Positions 25,549-33,434 of a stretch of 64,000 nucleotides of DNA are shown one piece after another (the first letter of the stretch is position 1; every line of letters begins with the position of its first letter). Origin of the DNA: Agreia sp. Leaf210. GTDB taxonomy: Bacteria; Actinomycetota; Actinomycetes; Actinomycetales; Microbacteriaceae. Under the pieces are notes generated by a model. It was not told the DNA's origin, did no database searches, and saw only the letters and a list, made by a program, of their open reading frames with translations. The position numbers and the translations under genes are program-made. The DNA lies in contig NZ_LMKK01000001.1 of assembly GCF_001421485.1 (NCBI RefSeq), forward strand, positions 873,717 through 937,716. The letters are read 5' to 3'.

Positions 25549-26199
25549 GTGATCACCGACACCTTTCTTCGGCGGCCGAGCGGCGCGGACGAGATCGCGG
25601 CCGACGCGCTGCGCGTTCTCGGGGTTCTGAGCGTGATCGCGGGCGGCATCGGCTGGGGTTTCGTCGAGGTGGCCGTGTTCGCGCTCACGTTGCTCGGCAT
25701 GCTCGTGCCCCGCTTTCTCGGCGTGCGCCCCGGCTTCGATATCGCCATCGGCGGCACCCTGCTGGTGGCCGCCTGGAGTGGCGTCTTCGAGCTCTACACG
25801 TCGATCGACTGGCTCGATGTGGTCATCCACTTCGCCGCGAACGGGGTGCTCGCCGGGCTGATCTTCGTGGTGGCCGCACGCGTCGGCATCGTGGCCGACG
25901 TCGCACCGGGAACGGCTTCGGCCATTCGCTCGGCGGTGCTGACGACCGCATTCGGACTCTCCGCGGGCGTGCTGTGGGAGATGGGCGAGTGGGCCGGCCA
26001 CACCTACATCGACTCGGCCATCTACGTGGGCTACGACGACACCATCGGCGACCTCGCCGTGGGCGGGCTGGGCTCGTTGCTCGCGGGGCTCTGCATGCGG
26101 TGGCTCGCGGCCGAGAGCCGGTGGCCGGCGCCCGCCACTGAGGGGCTCGAGCACGGTGCCAGTAGACAAAAGAGGAGCGCCGGCTCTCTTGGGGGGTGA
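25549..26199 (+). CDS. Conserved membrane protein of the YjdF/DUF2238 type
   Basis: 216 residues with six or so membrane helices. It has DWLDVVIHFAANG, GVLWEMGEW and VGYDDTIGDLAVGGLG, resembling the acidic and His motifs of YjdF-type proteins, whose function is unknown. GTG at 25549 is preceded at six nt by TAGTCT, whose TAG is also the stop of the upstream gene. The C-terminus runs into a hairpin (26175-26209) whose loop holds the stop codon. Confidence 0.65.
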   Translation: MITDTFLRRPSGADEIAADALRVLGVLSVIAGGIGWGFVEVAVFALTLLGMLVPRFLGVRPGFDIAIGGTLLVAAWSGVFELYTSIDWLDVVIHFAANGVLAGLIFVVAARVGIVADVAPGTASAIRSAVLTTAFGLSAGVLWEMGEWAGHTYIDSAIYVGYDDTIGDLAVGGLGSLLAGLCMRWLAAESRWPAPATEGLEHGASRQKRSAGSLGG

Positions 26200-26210
26200 A
26201 CCGGCGCTCT
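26165..26210 (-). ncRNA. Second hairpin unit with C-rich loop (terminator or small RNA)
   Basis: Perfect nine-bp stem (26175-26183 with 26201-26209), 17-nt loop. On the minus strand the loop contains GGUUCACCCCC, as in the unit at 24.0 kb, and the stem is followed by CUCUUUUGUC. A TAGCTT hexamer lies about six nt upstream on the minus strand. At minimum it is a bidirectional terminator between converging genes. Confidence 0.45.
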
Positions 26211-26316
26211 CTCGATACAAAGCTATGGACTACCGGAGCTCATTACTAGGAGGTTGAGCATTTTTCACCCCTGTTTTCACCCCTTCGGAGTGTGCGGCCG
26301 GCATTAAGGGAACGGG

Positions 26317-27192
26317 TCAGCCCAGGCGGTCGAGGCGGTCCTGCGCCTGCTTGGCCCTCTTCTTGGCCTGCACCTCGGCGCGCTCGGCTGCCTTTCTGTC
26401 TCGCTCGCCCACCTGGATGTCGTGATAGACGCGCGCCAGATCCGACTCCACGCCGCGCAGCTGCTCCTCTATATCGGTGCGCTCCGTCTCGAGCTCGGCG
26501 CGCCGGCCAGCGAGGTCGGCCAGGTCGTTCGCCAGGTCTGCCACCGACTGATGCGCGGTGGTCACGTCATCGAGCGCACTCCAGGCCGCGTCCTCGGCGG
26601 CCTTCCGTTCCCGTTCGCTCGCCTCGGGGTCTGCCGCGGATACCTTCGGTCGCGCCGCCCGGGTGCGTCGCCCCGCCGAGACTCCTTCGGGCGGCAACGC
26701 GGCCGCGCCGTCGAGCCGCACCGGCTCCCACCCCGTGACCGCGAGCCCGCGCACCAGAAGCCCGTCGCGCACGAGCGCGGCGGCATCCGGGTCTGTCATC
26801 GCCGCCTGCAGGGTCTGCGAGACCTCGATCATCGCCGAGCCGCTGAGGGTGACGCCGGCCGCGTCGGCGAGTTCGCGCGTGCGACCGGATGCGCGAGACA
26901 ACGCCTTCTGCCGCTCGGCCCCGAGCGAGCGCAGGGCCACCGGATCGCGGTCGTCCTGCGCCTCGCGCAACCGCTCGCCGAGCTCGAGCAGCTCGTCGAA
27001 GAGCGCCGCGTCTTCTCGCACCAGCGCGCTGACCGCCCACGCCGGGGCCTGCGCCCGGGGCAAGCGCTTGATCGCCGCGGCATCCGATCGCTGCGACGCG
27101 TCGCGCGCGGCCTGATTGCGGGCGGCGGTGAACTCGGCGGGCGGCAACTCGTAGAGGGCTCTCGCCACGCGCCGCACTTCACTCGAGGTCAT
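26317..27192 (-). CDS. Hypothetical coiled-coil protein
   Basis: 291 residues from ATG 27192, with AGAGGA directly upstream. The N-terminus VARALYELPPAEFTAARNQ resembles a conserved actinobacterial family of unknown function. Residues about 1-150 look helical, about 165-190 is an Arg/Pro linker, and the last 100 residues form a Glu/Arg-rich coiled coil (DLAGRRAELETERTDIEEQL). Cytoplasmic. The open frame continues upstream through the hairpin at 27.25 kb, which is not coding. Confidence 0.65.
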   Translation of the reverse strand: MTSSEVRRVARALYELPPAEFTAARNQAARDASQRSDAAAIKRLPRAQAPAWAVSALVREDAALFDELLELGERLREAQDDRDPVALRSLGAERQKALSRASGRTRELADAAGVTLSGSAMIEVSQTLQAAMTDPDAAALVRDGLLVRGLAVTGWEPVRLDGAAALPPEGVSAGRRTRAARPKVSAADPEASERERKAAEDAAWSALDDVTTAHQSVADLANDLADLAGRRAELETERTDIEEQLRGVESDLARVYHDIQVGERDRKAAERAEVQAKKRAKQAQDRLDRLG

Positions 27193-27240
27193 TCCTCTAT
27201 GTTCGCTTATCGACGCAGCTCGCGGGCAGGGGGTCGTGTT

Positions 27241-27301
27241 TGTGCCCGAATACCTCCATGTGTCGAGGGGGGCCTCGACGCAATGGAGGTATTCGGGCAC
27301 A
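27241..27301 (-). terminator. Long-stem hairpin after the choice-of-anchor G gene
   Basis: Perfect 19-bp arms (27241-27259 and 27283-27301) enclose a second seven-bp stem (GTCGAGG / CCTCGAC). It begins 15 nt past the stop of the minus-strand gene. No U tract; a tail-less terminator or an mRNA 3'-stabilising structure. Confidence 0.6.
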
Positions 27302-27315
27302 GTCATCGCGGGTTC

Positions 27316-29145
27316 CTAGCGAGGGGCGCTGGTTCCCACCGACGACCGGGCCAGGTCGAGCTGCACCGTGGTGCCCACCGCGGTGAGCCGCAACGCGGCC
27401 ACGTCATACTGCCCCGTCGACCGCGTCGCCGCATCCGGGCCCGGAACCGACCAGGCCGGCTCGGGGTTCGCGTTCGCCGGGTCGGGGCTGTTCTGTGCGT
27501 TCGCGGTCAGCGACAGCAGGGCGTCCTCTCCGAAGAGGCCCCGCGTGGCGTTGGCCACGAGGGTGATCACGGGCGCGGTGAGCGCGAGGAGCGCCGCACT
27601 CGTCGTCGACACCACGCTCGTGGGGCCTGTGAAGAGCGCCGCGTTGAGGGCGGTGCCCAGGGCCTTGGCCACGTTGCTGGTCAAACCGCCCGTGAGCGAG
27701 TTGAGCAGCAGGCAGAGAGCGGCTGCTGCAAGACCACCGCACGCTTCGCCGCCCGCGAGGGCGATCGACGAGGTCACGGCCGGCGATCCGTTCAGGAGCG
27801 TGTTGAGCGAGACCTGCGGAATCGTCAGCGTGATCGACGCCACCGCGGGCACCGTGCCCTGCAGCACGTTCACGACGACCTTGCCCGACACCGTCAGAGC
27901 GGCGAGCGAGGCCTGAATGGCGCTGTTCAGGTCGTCGACGTAGTTGCTGAGAGCCTGCGTCGTCGCGGCGGTGAGCGCGTTGATGACGGCGTCGTTGATC
28001 AGCAGCTGCGTGTTGGGATCGAGCCCGTTGATCCCGTTCGTTCCGTACGCCGCCCCGAGCAGTCCGTCGAGATCGACCCCGATCTGCCCCGTCGCCAGGT
28101 CGATCGACACGATGCCCGCGTCGTCGGAGATGGTGTCGTCGAGCAGGGCGTTCACGGCGGTCAGATCGAGATTCACCGAGAGCTGACTGATCGAAACCGA
28201 TCCGAGGCCCAGACCGAGAGTGCCCAGCAGCGCGGTGAGCGAGGTGGTCAGGCCGCTCGCCAGAGTATTCAGCACTCCGGCGTTGCCCGCGAGGCCTTCC
28301 ACCCTGCCGTCGAGTCCGTTGATGACTCCCGTGGTTCCGGTGACGAAGGTGCCGACCGTCGGCGAGGTCAGGTTCAGGTCGACCCCGGCCACCGCGTACT
28401 GGCGCTGCAGCGACGAGAGGATCGAACCCGTCCAGCTGGCAGCACACGCGTCGAGAGTCGCGCTCGACGCCACGGCGCCCACCTCGAGCGAGGCGTCGGC
28501 GAGGCCGGCGATCTGCGCGCTCAGATCCTGCCCGAGTGCCGACTGCACGATCTCGCTCAACTGCAGAGTGGCGAAGGTGGGCGGGTTCGGGCCCGGTTGG
28601 CTCGCCGTGGTCTGGATGGCTCCGCTGTTGCTCACCGCGCCGGTCGCACCCGTCGAGGTTCCATCCGCGTTGACCTGCACGTAGCTGTTGTCGACACCGA
28701 GGTCGGCGTTGAGCGGAAGCAGGAGGAGGTCGCCGAGGCTGACCTGCAGAGCGTCGAGAGCCGTGACCGTGAGCGGATTCGCGTAGGCGTTCTCACCCAG
28801 CGAGTTCGACTGCGGCGGCGGCGGCGCGATCGAGACACCGGATGCGTCGTTCACTCCGCTGATGCCGTCGAGCTCGGCGAGGTCGTCGAGGTTGATGTCG
28901 GCCAGGCTTCCGCCCAGCAGCTTGCCCGACGCCCGCGTGGTGAACGGCGAACCGTCGGGGCCGCAATCGAGCGTGCCCACGGTCGCCGAATCCCACTCGG
29001 CGTCGAGCCACGCGGCATCCGTCGGTGCGGCCTGAATCGAGGTGCCCACCCCGACGGTGATGGCGACCACCCCGGCGAGAGCGCCGATGAGGCGGCGCGT
29101 CGTCGGGCGAGAGAGGGTGCGGCGGGTGGTGCTGCGCGGGGTCAT
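27316..29145 (-). CDS. Choice-of-anchor G-type secreted protein
   Basis: 609-residue exported protein. After a twin-Arg-free basic N-terminus and membrane segment (RRLIGALAGVVAITVGVGTS) comes AAWLDAEWDS, a W-x-D-x-E-W motif, then SGKLLGGSLADINLDDL typical of choice-of-anchor G proteins. The rest is a Thr/Ser/Asn/Leu-rich beta-type sequence with repeated LxxxLxxL periods and no LPxTG tail. It overlaps the LANTG gene (ATGA) and ends the SipW operon. Probable surface fibre or adhesive protein; inferred. Confidence 0.75.
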   Translation of the reverse strand: MTPRSTTRRTLSRPTTRRLIGALAGVVAITVGVGTSIQAAPTDAAWLDAEWDSATVGTLDCGPDGSPFTTRASGKLLGGSLADINLDDLAELDGISGVNDASGVSIAPPPPQSNSLGENAYANPLTVTALDALQVSLGDLLLLPLNADLGVDNSYVQVNADGTSTGATGAVSNSGAIQTTASQPGPNPPTFATLQLSEIVQSALGQDLSAQIAGLADASLEVGAVASSATLDACAASWTGSILSSLQRQYAVAGVDLNLTSPTVGTFVTGTTGVINGLDGRVEGLAGNAGVLNTLASGLTTSLTALLGTLGLGLGSVSISQLSVNLDLTAVNALLDDTISDDAGIVSIDLATGQIGVDLDGLLGAAYGTNGINGLDPNTQLLINDAVINALTAATTQALSNYVDDLNSAIQASLAALTVSGKVVVNVLQGTVPAVASITLTIPQVSLNTLLNGSPAVTSSIALAGGEACGGLAAAALCLLLNSLTGGLTSNVAKALGTALNAALFTGPTSVVSTTSAALLALTAPVITLVANATRGLFGEDALLSLTANAQNSPDPANANPEPAWSVPGPDAATRSTGQYDVAALRLTAVGTTVQLDLARSSVGTSAPR

Positions 29146-29963
29146 GACTCGCTCCTTCGGGGGGTGAGGGTTCGGCGGTAGCGCACGATCATGCCGAGCG
29201 CGATGGCGCCGGAACCGATGAGCACAACCGCGAGCGCATCGAGTCCGGTGTTGGCGAGGCCACCTCTGCCACCCGCTCCTGCACTGCCCGGCGTCTGCGA
29301 GCCAGGCGGTTGCGTGCCGGGTGTCGTGGGATTCGTGGCCGCTGCGTCGTCACCCTCGGCGAGAACGTTGAAGGCGAAGTCGCCCTCGAGCCCCATGAGG
29401 CTCTCATCGCCGCTGGCCGAGACATCCGGCATCCGCACCTCGACGAGGATGTAGCGCGGGCTGCCCGCCTCGAGCGTGCCGAGGTCGAACCGCACCTCGC
29501 CCCCGATTTCCGCGCCCGGGTCGACAGACATGATCGCCTGCGGGTTGTCGGGGCAGACGGGGTCTGGCGGATCGAATGAGACCGGCTCTGCCGGCATGCC
29601 CGTCCACGGTATGTCGCAGAACCCGATGTCCATCGACACCCCATTGGGGTGAGCCATCAGCTCTCCGCCGGAGTACATCTCGAGGGCGAGGCGAGCTGTT
29701 GGAGCGTTCTCGAGACTCACCTCGATTTCTCCGAAGGCGACATCGCCGGGGCTCATGTCGGTGAACTCGAGCGGATCGGGTGACTCGCTGAGGTTCAAGT
29801 AGCCGGGGGCGCCGGGTTGCGGGTCGGGATCACCCGGCAGAGTGAGAGCCGCGGATGCCCGGGCTGAGACGAGCGCGATGCCCGCCACCATGAGCAGTAC
29901 GGCGAAGACCATGGCGAGCGCTGTCGCGGCTCGGCGTCTGGCGGATGCGGGTTGAACGCGCAT
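29142..29963 (-). CDS. LANTG-anchored surface protein
   Basis: 273 residues from ATG 29963, chosen because AGAGGTGAGA precedes it; a GTG at 29975 is in frame. Signal segment at about 15-38, a beta-rich domain (about 45-205) with FCDIPW and DPVCPDN Cys pair, a Gly/Pro/Thr linker, then LANTG, a hydrophobic helix and RYRRTLTPRR. LANTG fits class E sortase substrates. The domain segment beginning LNLSESPDPLEF is unlike families I know. Co-transcribed with the signal peptidase. Confidence 0.75.
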   Translation of the reverse strand: MRVQPASARRRAATALAMVFAVLLMVAGIALVSARASAALTLPGDPDPQPGAPGYLNLSESPDPLEFTDMSPGDVAFGEIEVSLENAPTARLALEMYSGGELMAHPNGVSMDIGFCDIPWTGMPAEPVSFDPPDPVCPDNPQAIMSVDPGAEIGGEVRFDLGTLEAGSPRYILVEVRMPDVSASGDESLMGLEGDFAFNVLAEGDDAAATNPTTPGTQPPGSQTPGSAGAGGRGGLANTGLDALAVVLIGSGAIALGMIVRYRRTLTPRRSES

Positions 29964-30573
29964 GGCGTCTCTCACCTCTTTGTGGTTCGGTGGTGCGGGA
30001 TGTCTGGGTGCGGGGCCAGAAGGCCCATAAGACGAGGGCGCCGGCCCCGAGAGTCACGGCGACCAGAGTGATCGGGCTTCCGATCGCGTCGCTGACGGCC
30101 TGTCCTCCGGCGACGGAACCGAGAATGACCTTTCCCGTCTTCACGTGATACGGAAAGAGATCGGGGATCGTGTTGGCGTCGCCCTGCATCGAGACGATGC
30201 GACCGGTCGGCACGTTCGGGTCGGGCTCGATGCCGATGATGCGGTGGGTGATCGGCAGGCGTTCCCCTCCTCGTTGAAGGGTGACGACCTGCCCGACCTC
30301 GAGCTCGGATGCCGGGACCTCTCGAACCAGAGCCAGTGAGCCCGTCGGGATCGTCGGGGCCATGGATCCGGTGGCGAAGGTCACGAGTGAGAATCCGAAG
30401 AACAGTGTCGCGATTCCCCAGGCGATGGCGGCGAGACCGGCCAGCCCGGCAAGCGCCAGCGCCGCATCCCGGATTCGCGTGACGACGGTCGCGAGCCGTC
30501 TCGGGCGACGAGACCCACCGTGTGCATGGGGATGTTCACGGTGGGTCCCGCGGATCTCGGCGACTCGGCTCAT
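29830..30573 (-). CDS. SipW-like signal peptidase I
   Basis: S26 membrane peptidase of the Ser/His (SipW/eukaryotic SEC11) kind. Helix at about 35-65, catalytic Ser in ATGSMAPTIPTGSL, His in ITHRIIGI, MQGDANTIPD box, second helix about 160-185. Likely processes the exported proteins of this operon. The frame runs 134 nt into the next gene, giving a roughly 60-residue Arg/His-rich tail unlike the family; a shift of one frame would end at a TGA 11 nt before the next ATG. GGAAGG precedes ATG 30573. Confidence 0.82.
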   Translation of the reverse strand: MSRVAEIRGTHREHPHAHGGSRRPRRLATVVTRIRDAALALAGLAGLAAIAWGIATLFFGFSLVTFATGSMAPTIPTGSLALVREVPASELEVGQVVTLQRGGERLPITHRIIGIEPDPNVPTGRIVSMQGDANTIPDLFPYHVKTGKVILGSVAGGQAVSDAIGSPITLVAVTLGAGALVLWAFWPRTQTSRTTEPQRGERRHARSTRIRQTPSRDSARHGLRRTAHGGGHRARLSPGIRGSHSAG

Positions 30574-30613
30574 CGATTCGCCTTCCGCTCGTCAGCCTCG
30601 AGGGTGGTGCCGG

Positions 30614-31366
30614 TTAGTCGAGCTCGGAGGCCGAGACGAACTGCCAGGCGGGAGCGACTGTTCGACCCTGGAGGGTGTCGGCCGCGTCATCCGGCAGCGA
30701 GATCTCGAAGCAGTAGTTGAGCTGGTTGCCCGAGTCTGCCGTCAGAGCGTTGACCGTGGTGCCGGCCGTGCTGAGTGCTGCCGAGGTCGTGGCACTTCCG
30801 ACGACATACGTCGCGGTCGCTCCGAACGCGGCGTCTGTGCACGCAGCCGGAGCCGCATCCCGTGCGGTGGTGGCGACGACGACACGAAGCTGCAGAGCAC
30901 CCGCGAGCAGTGCGTCGGGGTCGACGGTGGGAATGTCGGTTGCGCTGACCGCTCCGCTCAGGCGCACGCTCGGTGCTGCCACCGAACCGTCTGCCGTGCT
31001 GAGCGACACCGGGGCGTAGACCGAGTCACCCGGGGTGAGGCTGAGTGCGCCCGGGGTGAAGGTGAGCGATCCGCCGGGGTTGCCCTCCTCGTCGATCCAC
31101 TCGTCGGCCGCGAACGGCGACGACGTGTTCTGCTGCACCTCGAAGGCGCTGGTCCCGACACCCGGCGTGCCGGGGTCTCCGTTCGCTCCGGCCGTTCCAC
31201 CGACGACCCATTCCGAGTCGTTCCACACGGCCAGTGTGACCGTGGCTCCGACGCCCAGCACGAGACCGGCCGCGAGAACGGCGAAAGCCTTCTGCTTCCT
31301 GGAACGCTTCGTGAGTGACGGTGTGACCGGAGACTCCGGTGCGTCGAACTCTGATGTCTGTGACAT
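30614..31366 (-). CDS. SipW-dependent-type exported protein (TasA-like class)
   Basis: 250 residues. Signal region SRKQKAFAVLAAGLVLGVGA then TLAVWNDSEW, the layout of SipW-dependent precursors. The mature part is Ser/Thr/Ala/Val-rich, predicted beta sandwich, with two Cys (AACTDAAF and NYCFEISL). First gene of the operon; the signal peptidase starts 40 nt downstream. ATG 31366 has GGGGAG upstream. By analogy with TasA/camelysin it may assemble into extracellular fibres; sequence similarity in the mature domain was not established. Confidence 0.78.
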   Translation of the reverse strand: MSQTSEFDAPESPVTPSLTKRSRKQKAFAVLAAGLVLGVGATVTLAVWNDSEWVVGGTAGANGDPGTPGVGTSAFEVQQNTSSPFAADEWIDEEGNPGGSLTFTPGALSLTPGDSVYAPVSLSTADGSVAAPSVRLSGAVSATDIPTVDPDALLAGALQLRVVVATTARDAAPAACTDAAFGATATYVVGSATTSAALSTAGTTVNALTADSGNQLNYCFEISLPDDAADTLQGRTVAPAWQFVSASELD

Positions 31367-31637
31367 GACTGATCTCCCCAATGTGATGAAGCCGCCCCTG
31401 TTGTGGCCTCTGAGGGTTGAACGATGACATGAGAGGAACTCACGATGGGGCTCGAATGGGCTCTTCACGTAGTCGCGCGGGCGGAGTCGAGTAGTGCCGG
31501 CAACGGGGCGGTAGCGGGCAGGTTCGGCGCCGGTAGCTGGCCAGTACGCGCCCGGTAGCGAGGGTCGGTAGTGCCCGCAGAAAGAGTGCGTAGAGACAGC
31601 GTGACAACCCGTAGTATGTGCGCAGGGGGTTTCCACT
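31367..31637. other. Divergent control region between surface-protein genes
   Basis: 271 nt separate the SipW operon from the plus-strand LANTG hydrolase. It holds a GGGGAG site for the minus gene, an AGGGGG site and a TAGTAT -10-like hexamer (31612-31617) for the plus gene, and four spaced CGGTAG(C/T) repeats listed separately. No ORF of its own. Confidence 0.6.
31509..31572. repeat. CGGTAG(C/T) iterons
   Basis: Copies start at 31509, 31531, 31553 and 31566, that is spacings of 22, 22 and 13 nt. The 22-nt period equals two helical turns, a pattern expected for stacked regulator sites in a shared promoter region. Confidence 0.5.
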
Positions 31638-32831
31638 ATGACGTCACACACCACTGCCACGCGCTCTCGCGCCCGCTTCTTCACCGCTCGCTTCATCGGC
31701 GCCGCCGTCGTCGCCGGCGCACTCGTCACGGGCTCGGTGCTCACGGCTTCGGTCGCCTCCGCAGCTCCTGCCCCGGGTGTTCCCGAGGTGACCGCGGGTC
31801 TCGACTACGTGGCGCTCGGCGACTCCTATTCGGCGGGCCTGGGGCTCACGCCGTCGACCGGACTGCCCACCCCCGAGTGCGGCCAGAGTGCAGTCAACTT
31901 TCCTCACCAGGTGGCCACCGCCTACGGACTGAACCTCACCGACGTCACGTGCTCCGGCGCCGAGACCGGCGACATCACCGTCGATAGCCAGTTCGGCAAC
32001 ATCTCTCCTCAGATCGCCGCGCTCAGCGCCGACACCGATGTCGTGACGCTCACGATCGGCGGAAACGACCTCGGGTTCACCGACGTGATCCAGACGTGCC
32101 TGGCGCAGACCGCCGACGGCCCGTTGCTCTTCCCCACTCAGGATGGCGTATTCCTGCCCAACTGCAACGCGGGCTACGCCGCCGACGGCGTAGACCGGCT
32201 CGCCCTGAAGATCTCCGCTCAGGTCGCTCCGTCCTTGGCCAGCACGTACGCCGCCATCGCTGCCGCGGCCCCCAACGCCAAGGTGTTCGTGGTCGGCTAC
32301 CCCAGCATCTTCCCCGCCACCATTCCGGCGGCCGGCTGCTTCACCACGCTCGGCAGCGCTCCCAACACCTTCCCGTTCACCACGGTCGACACGGCGTACC
32401 TGCACTCCGTCGAGGTCAAACTGGATGCTGCCATCCAGAGCGCTACCCAGACGGCGGGCTTCACCTACGTTCCGTCGTTCGCCTCGAGCTTCGGCCACGA
32501 CGCCTGCGTGACCGATGGAACCGCCTACGTCAACGGCGTCCTCCTCGGAGACGGCGGCCTGCAGCCAGGAACGCTGCACCCGAACACCCTGGGCGCCACG
32601 TTCCTCACCGACTCGGTGAGCACCGCTCTCGACGCCGCGTTCCCGGCCCCGATCGTCGTACCGACGCCGCCGACCCCGCCCGTCGCATCCGGACCCGCGG
32701 CGGTGACGCCGAAGCCCGCCCTGGCGAACACCGGCCTCGACGGCGGACTCGTCTCTGGAGGGCTCGCACTCGCCGTGCTGCTTCTCGTCGGCGGCGCCGC
32801 CGTGACCGTGGCGCGTCGCAAGGCCGCCTAG
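31638..32831 (+). CDS. LANTG-anchored SGNH/GDSL esterase
   Basis: 397 residues: signal peptide (about 1-42), SGNH hydrolase domain (about 53-325) with YVALGDSYSAG, TIGGNDLGF and GTLHPNTLG (Ser, Asn, His), Pro-rich linker, LANTG at about 362-366, hydrophobic helix and RRKAA. Cys pairs (ECGQ, VTCSG, QTCLA, NCNAG, AGCF, DACV) suggest a disulfide-bonded exported lipase/esterase of the SGNH type. Wall anchoring would need a class E sortase encoded elsewhere. AGGGGG precedes the ATG. Confidence 0.87.
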   Translation: MTSHTTATRSRARFFTARFIGAAVVAGALVTGSVLTASVASAAPAPGVPEVTAGLDYVALGDSYSAGLGLTPSTGLPTPECGQSAVNFPHQVATAYGLNLTDVTCSGAETGDITVDSQFGNISPQIAALSADTDVVTLTIGGNDLGFTDVIQTCLAQTADGPLLFPTQDGVFLPNCNAGYAADGVDRLALKISAQVAPSLASTYAAIAAAAPNAKVFVVGYPSIFPATIPAAGCFTTLGSAPNTFPFTTVDTAYLHSVEVKLDAAIQSATQTAGFTYVPSFASSFGHDACVTDGTAYVNGVLLGDGGLQPGTLHPNTLGATFLTDSVSTALDAAFPAPIVVPTPPTPPVASGPAAVTPKPALANTGLDGGLVSGGLALAVLLLVGGAAVTVARRKAA

Positions 32832-32871
32832 CCCCGACTACGAGGTTCGGCGCCGTCGATAGGCTGGAGAG

Positions 32872-33321
32872 GTGACAGATTCCAGTGCCTCCGGCGACCC
32901 CGACTTCGATGTCCGTCTCGCGGCGGACCCCGTGCACAACGAGCTCGAGCAGTCGCTTCTTGACGGCATCCGGGGCGAGGTGCGTCAGACGGTCTTCATC
33001 TCGGCGTTCCTCACGACGCCCGTCTTCGCGCTGAGCCGCACCGAGACATCCGGCGACGCCGCCGAGGGGTTCAGCCCCCTCGTGCTCAGCACCGTGGGCG
33101 GCGCGCCGATGCTGCCGCTCTTCACCGACCTGGCGCGGGTTCCGGCCGACTATCTCGAGATCGCCCCGCACACGGTGGCCCTCACCGGAGGACGCTTCGT
33201 GGCCAGCGTCGCCGACGAGGTGGGCATCGTGGTGAACCCGGGGCATCCGATCGGCTTCGAGTTGTCGCCGGGCGCCCTCGCGGCGATCAGGCGCGACTTC
33301 ACCGAGTCGCAGCAGGGCTGA
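32872..33321 (+). CDS. SseB-family protein
   Basis: 149-residue cytosolic protein. The C-terminal half resembles SseB N-terminal domains: TVGGAPMLPLFTDLARVP and VNPGHPIGFELSP. In actinobacteria such genes are common and have no proven role. GTG at 32872 is both next to GGAGAG and six nt after TAGGCT, so it may be leaderless or use a very short leader. Confidence 0.72.
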   Translation: MTDSSASGDPDFDVRLAADPVHNELEQSLLDGIRGEVRQTVFISAFLTTPVFALSRTETSGDAAEGFSPLVLSTVGGAPMLPLFTDLARVPADYLEIAPHTVALTGGRFVASVADEVGIVVNPGHPIGFELSPGALAAIRRDFTESQQG

Positions 33322-33434
33322 GCTGGCGCCGCCACCTCGCATATCCGCGCCTGTTCGGTCTATCTGCGCCCGGTCGTCCGGCAGCGCATGCGCCGAACCG
33401 GAGCGGACACCCTGCGACAGGCTCACGGAGCGGA
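33322..33434. other. Converging intergenic spacer
   Basis: Between the SseB and SGNH genes. It has CGACAGGCTCACGGAGCGG (about 33416), resembling half of the REP-like element at 35.08 kb. No ORF or strong hairpin. Confidence 0.3.

Noticed and set aside
26422-29181. 919-codon plus-strand ORF
   Set aside because: Antisense to the coiled-coil and choice-of-anchor G genes and reads through a 61-nt hairpin; low-complexity Arg-rich product.
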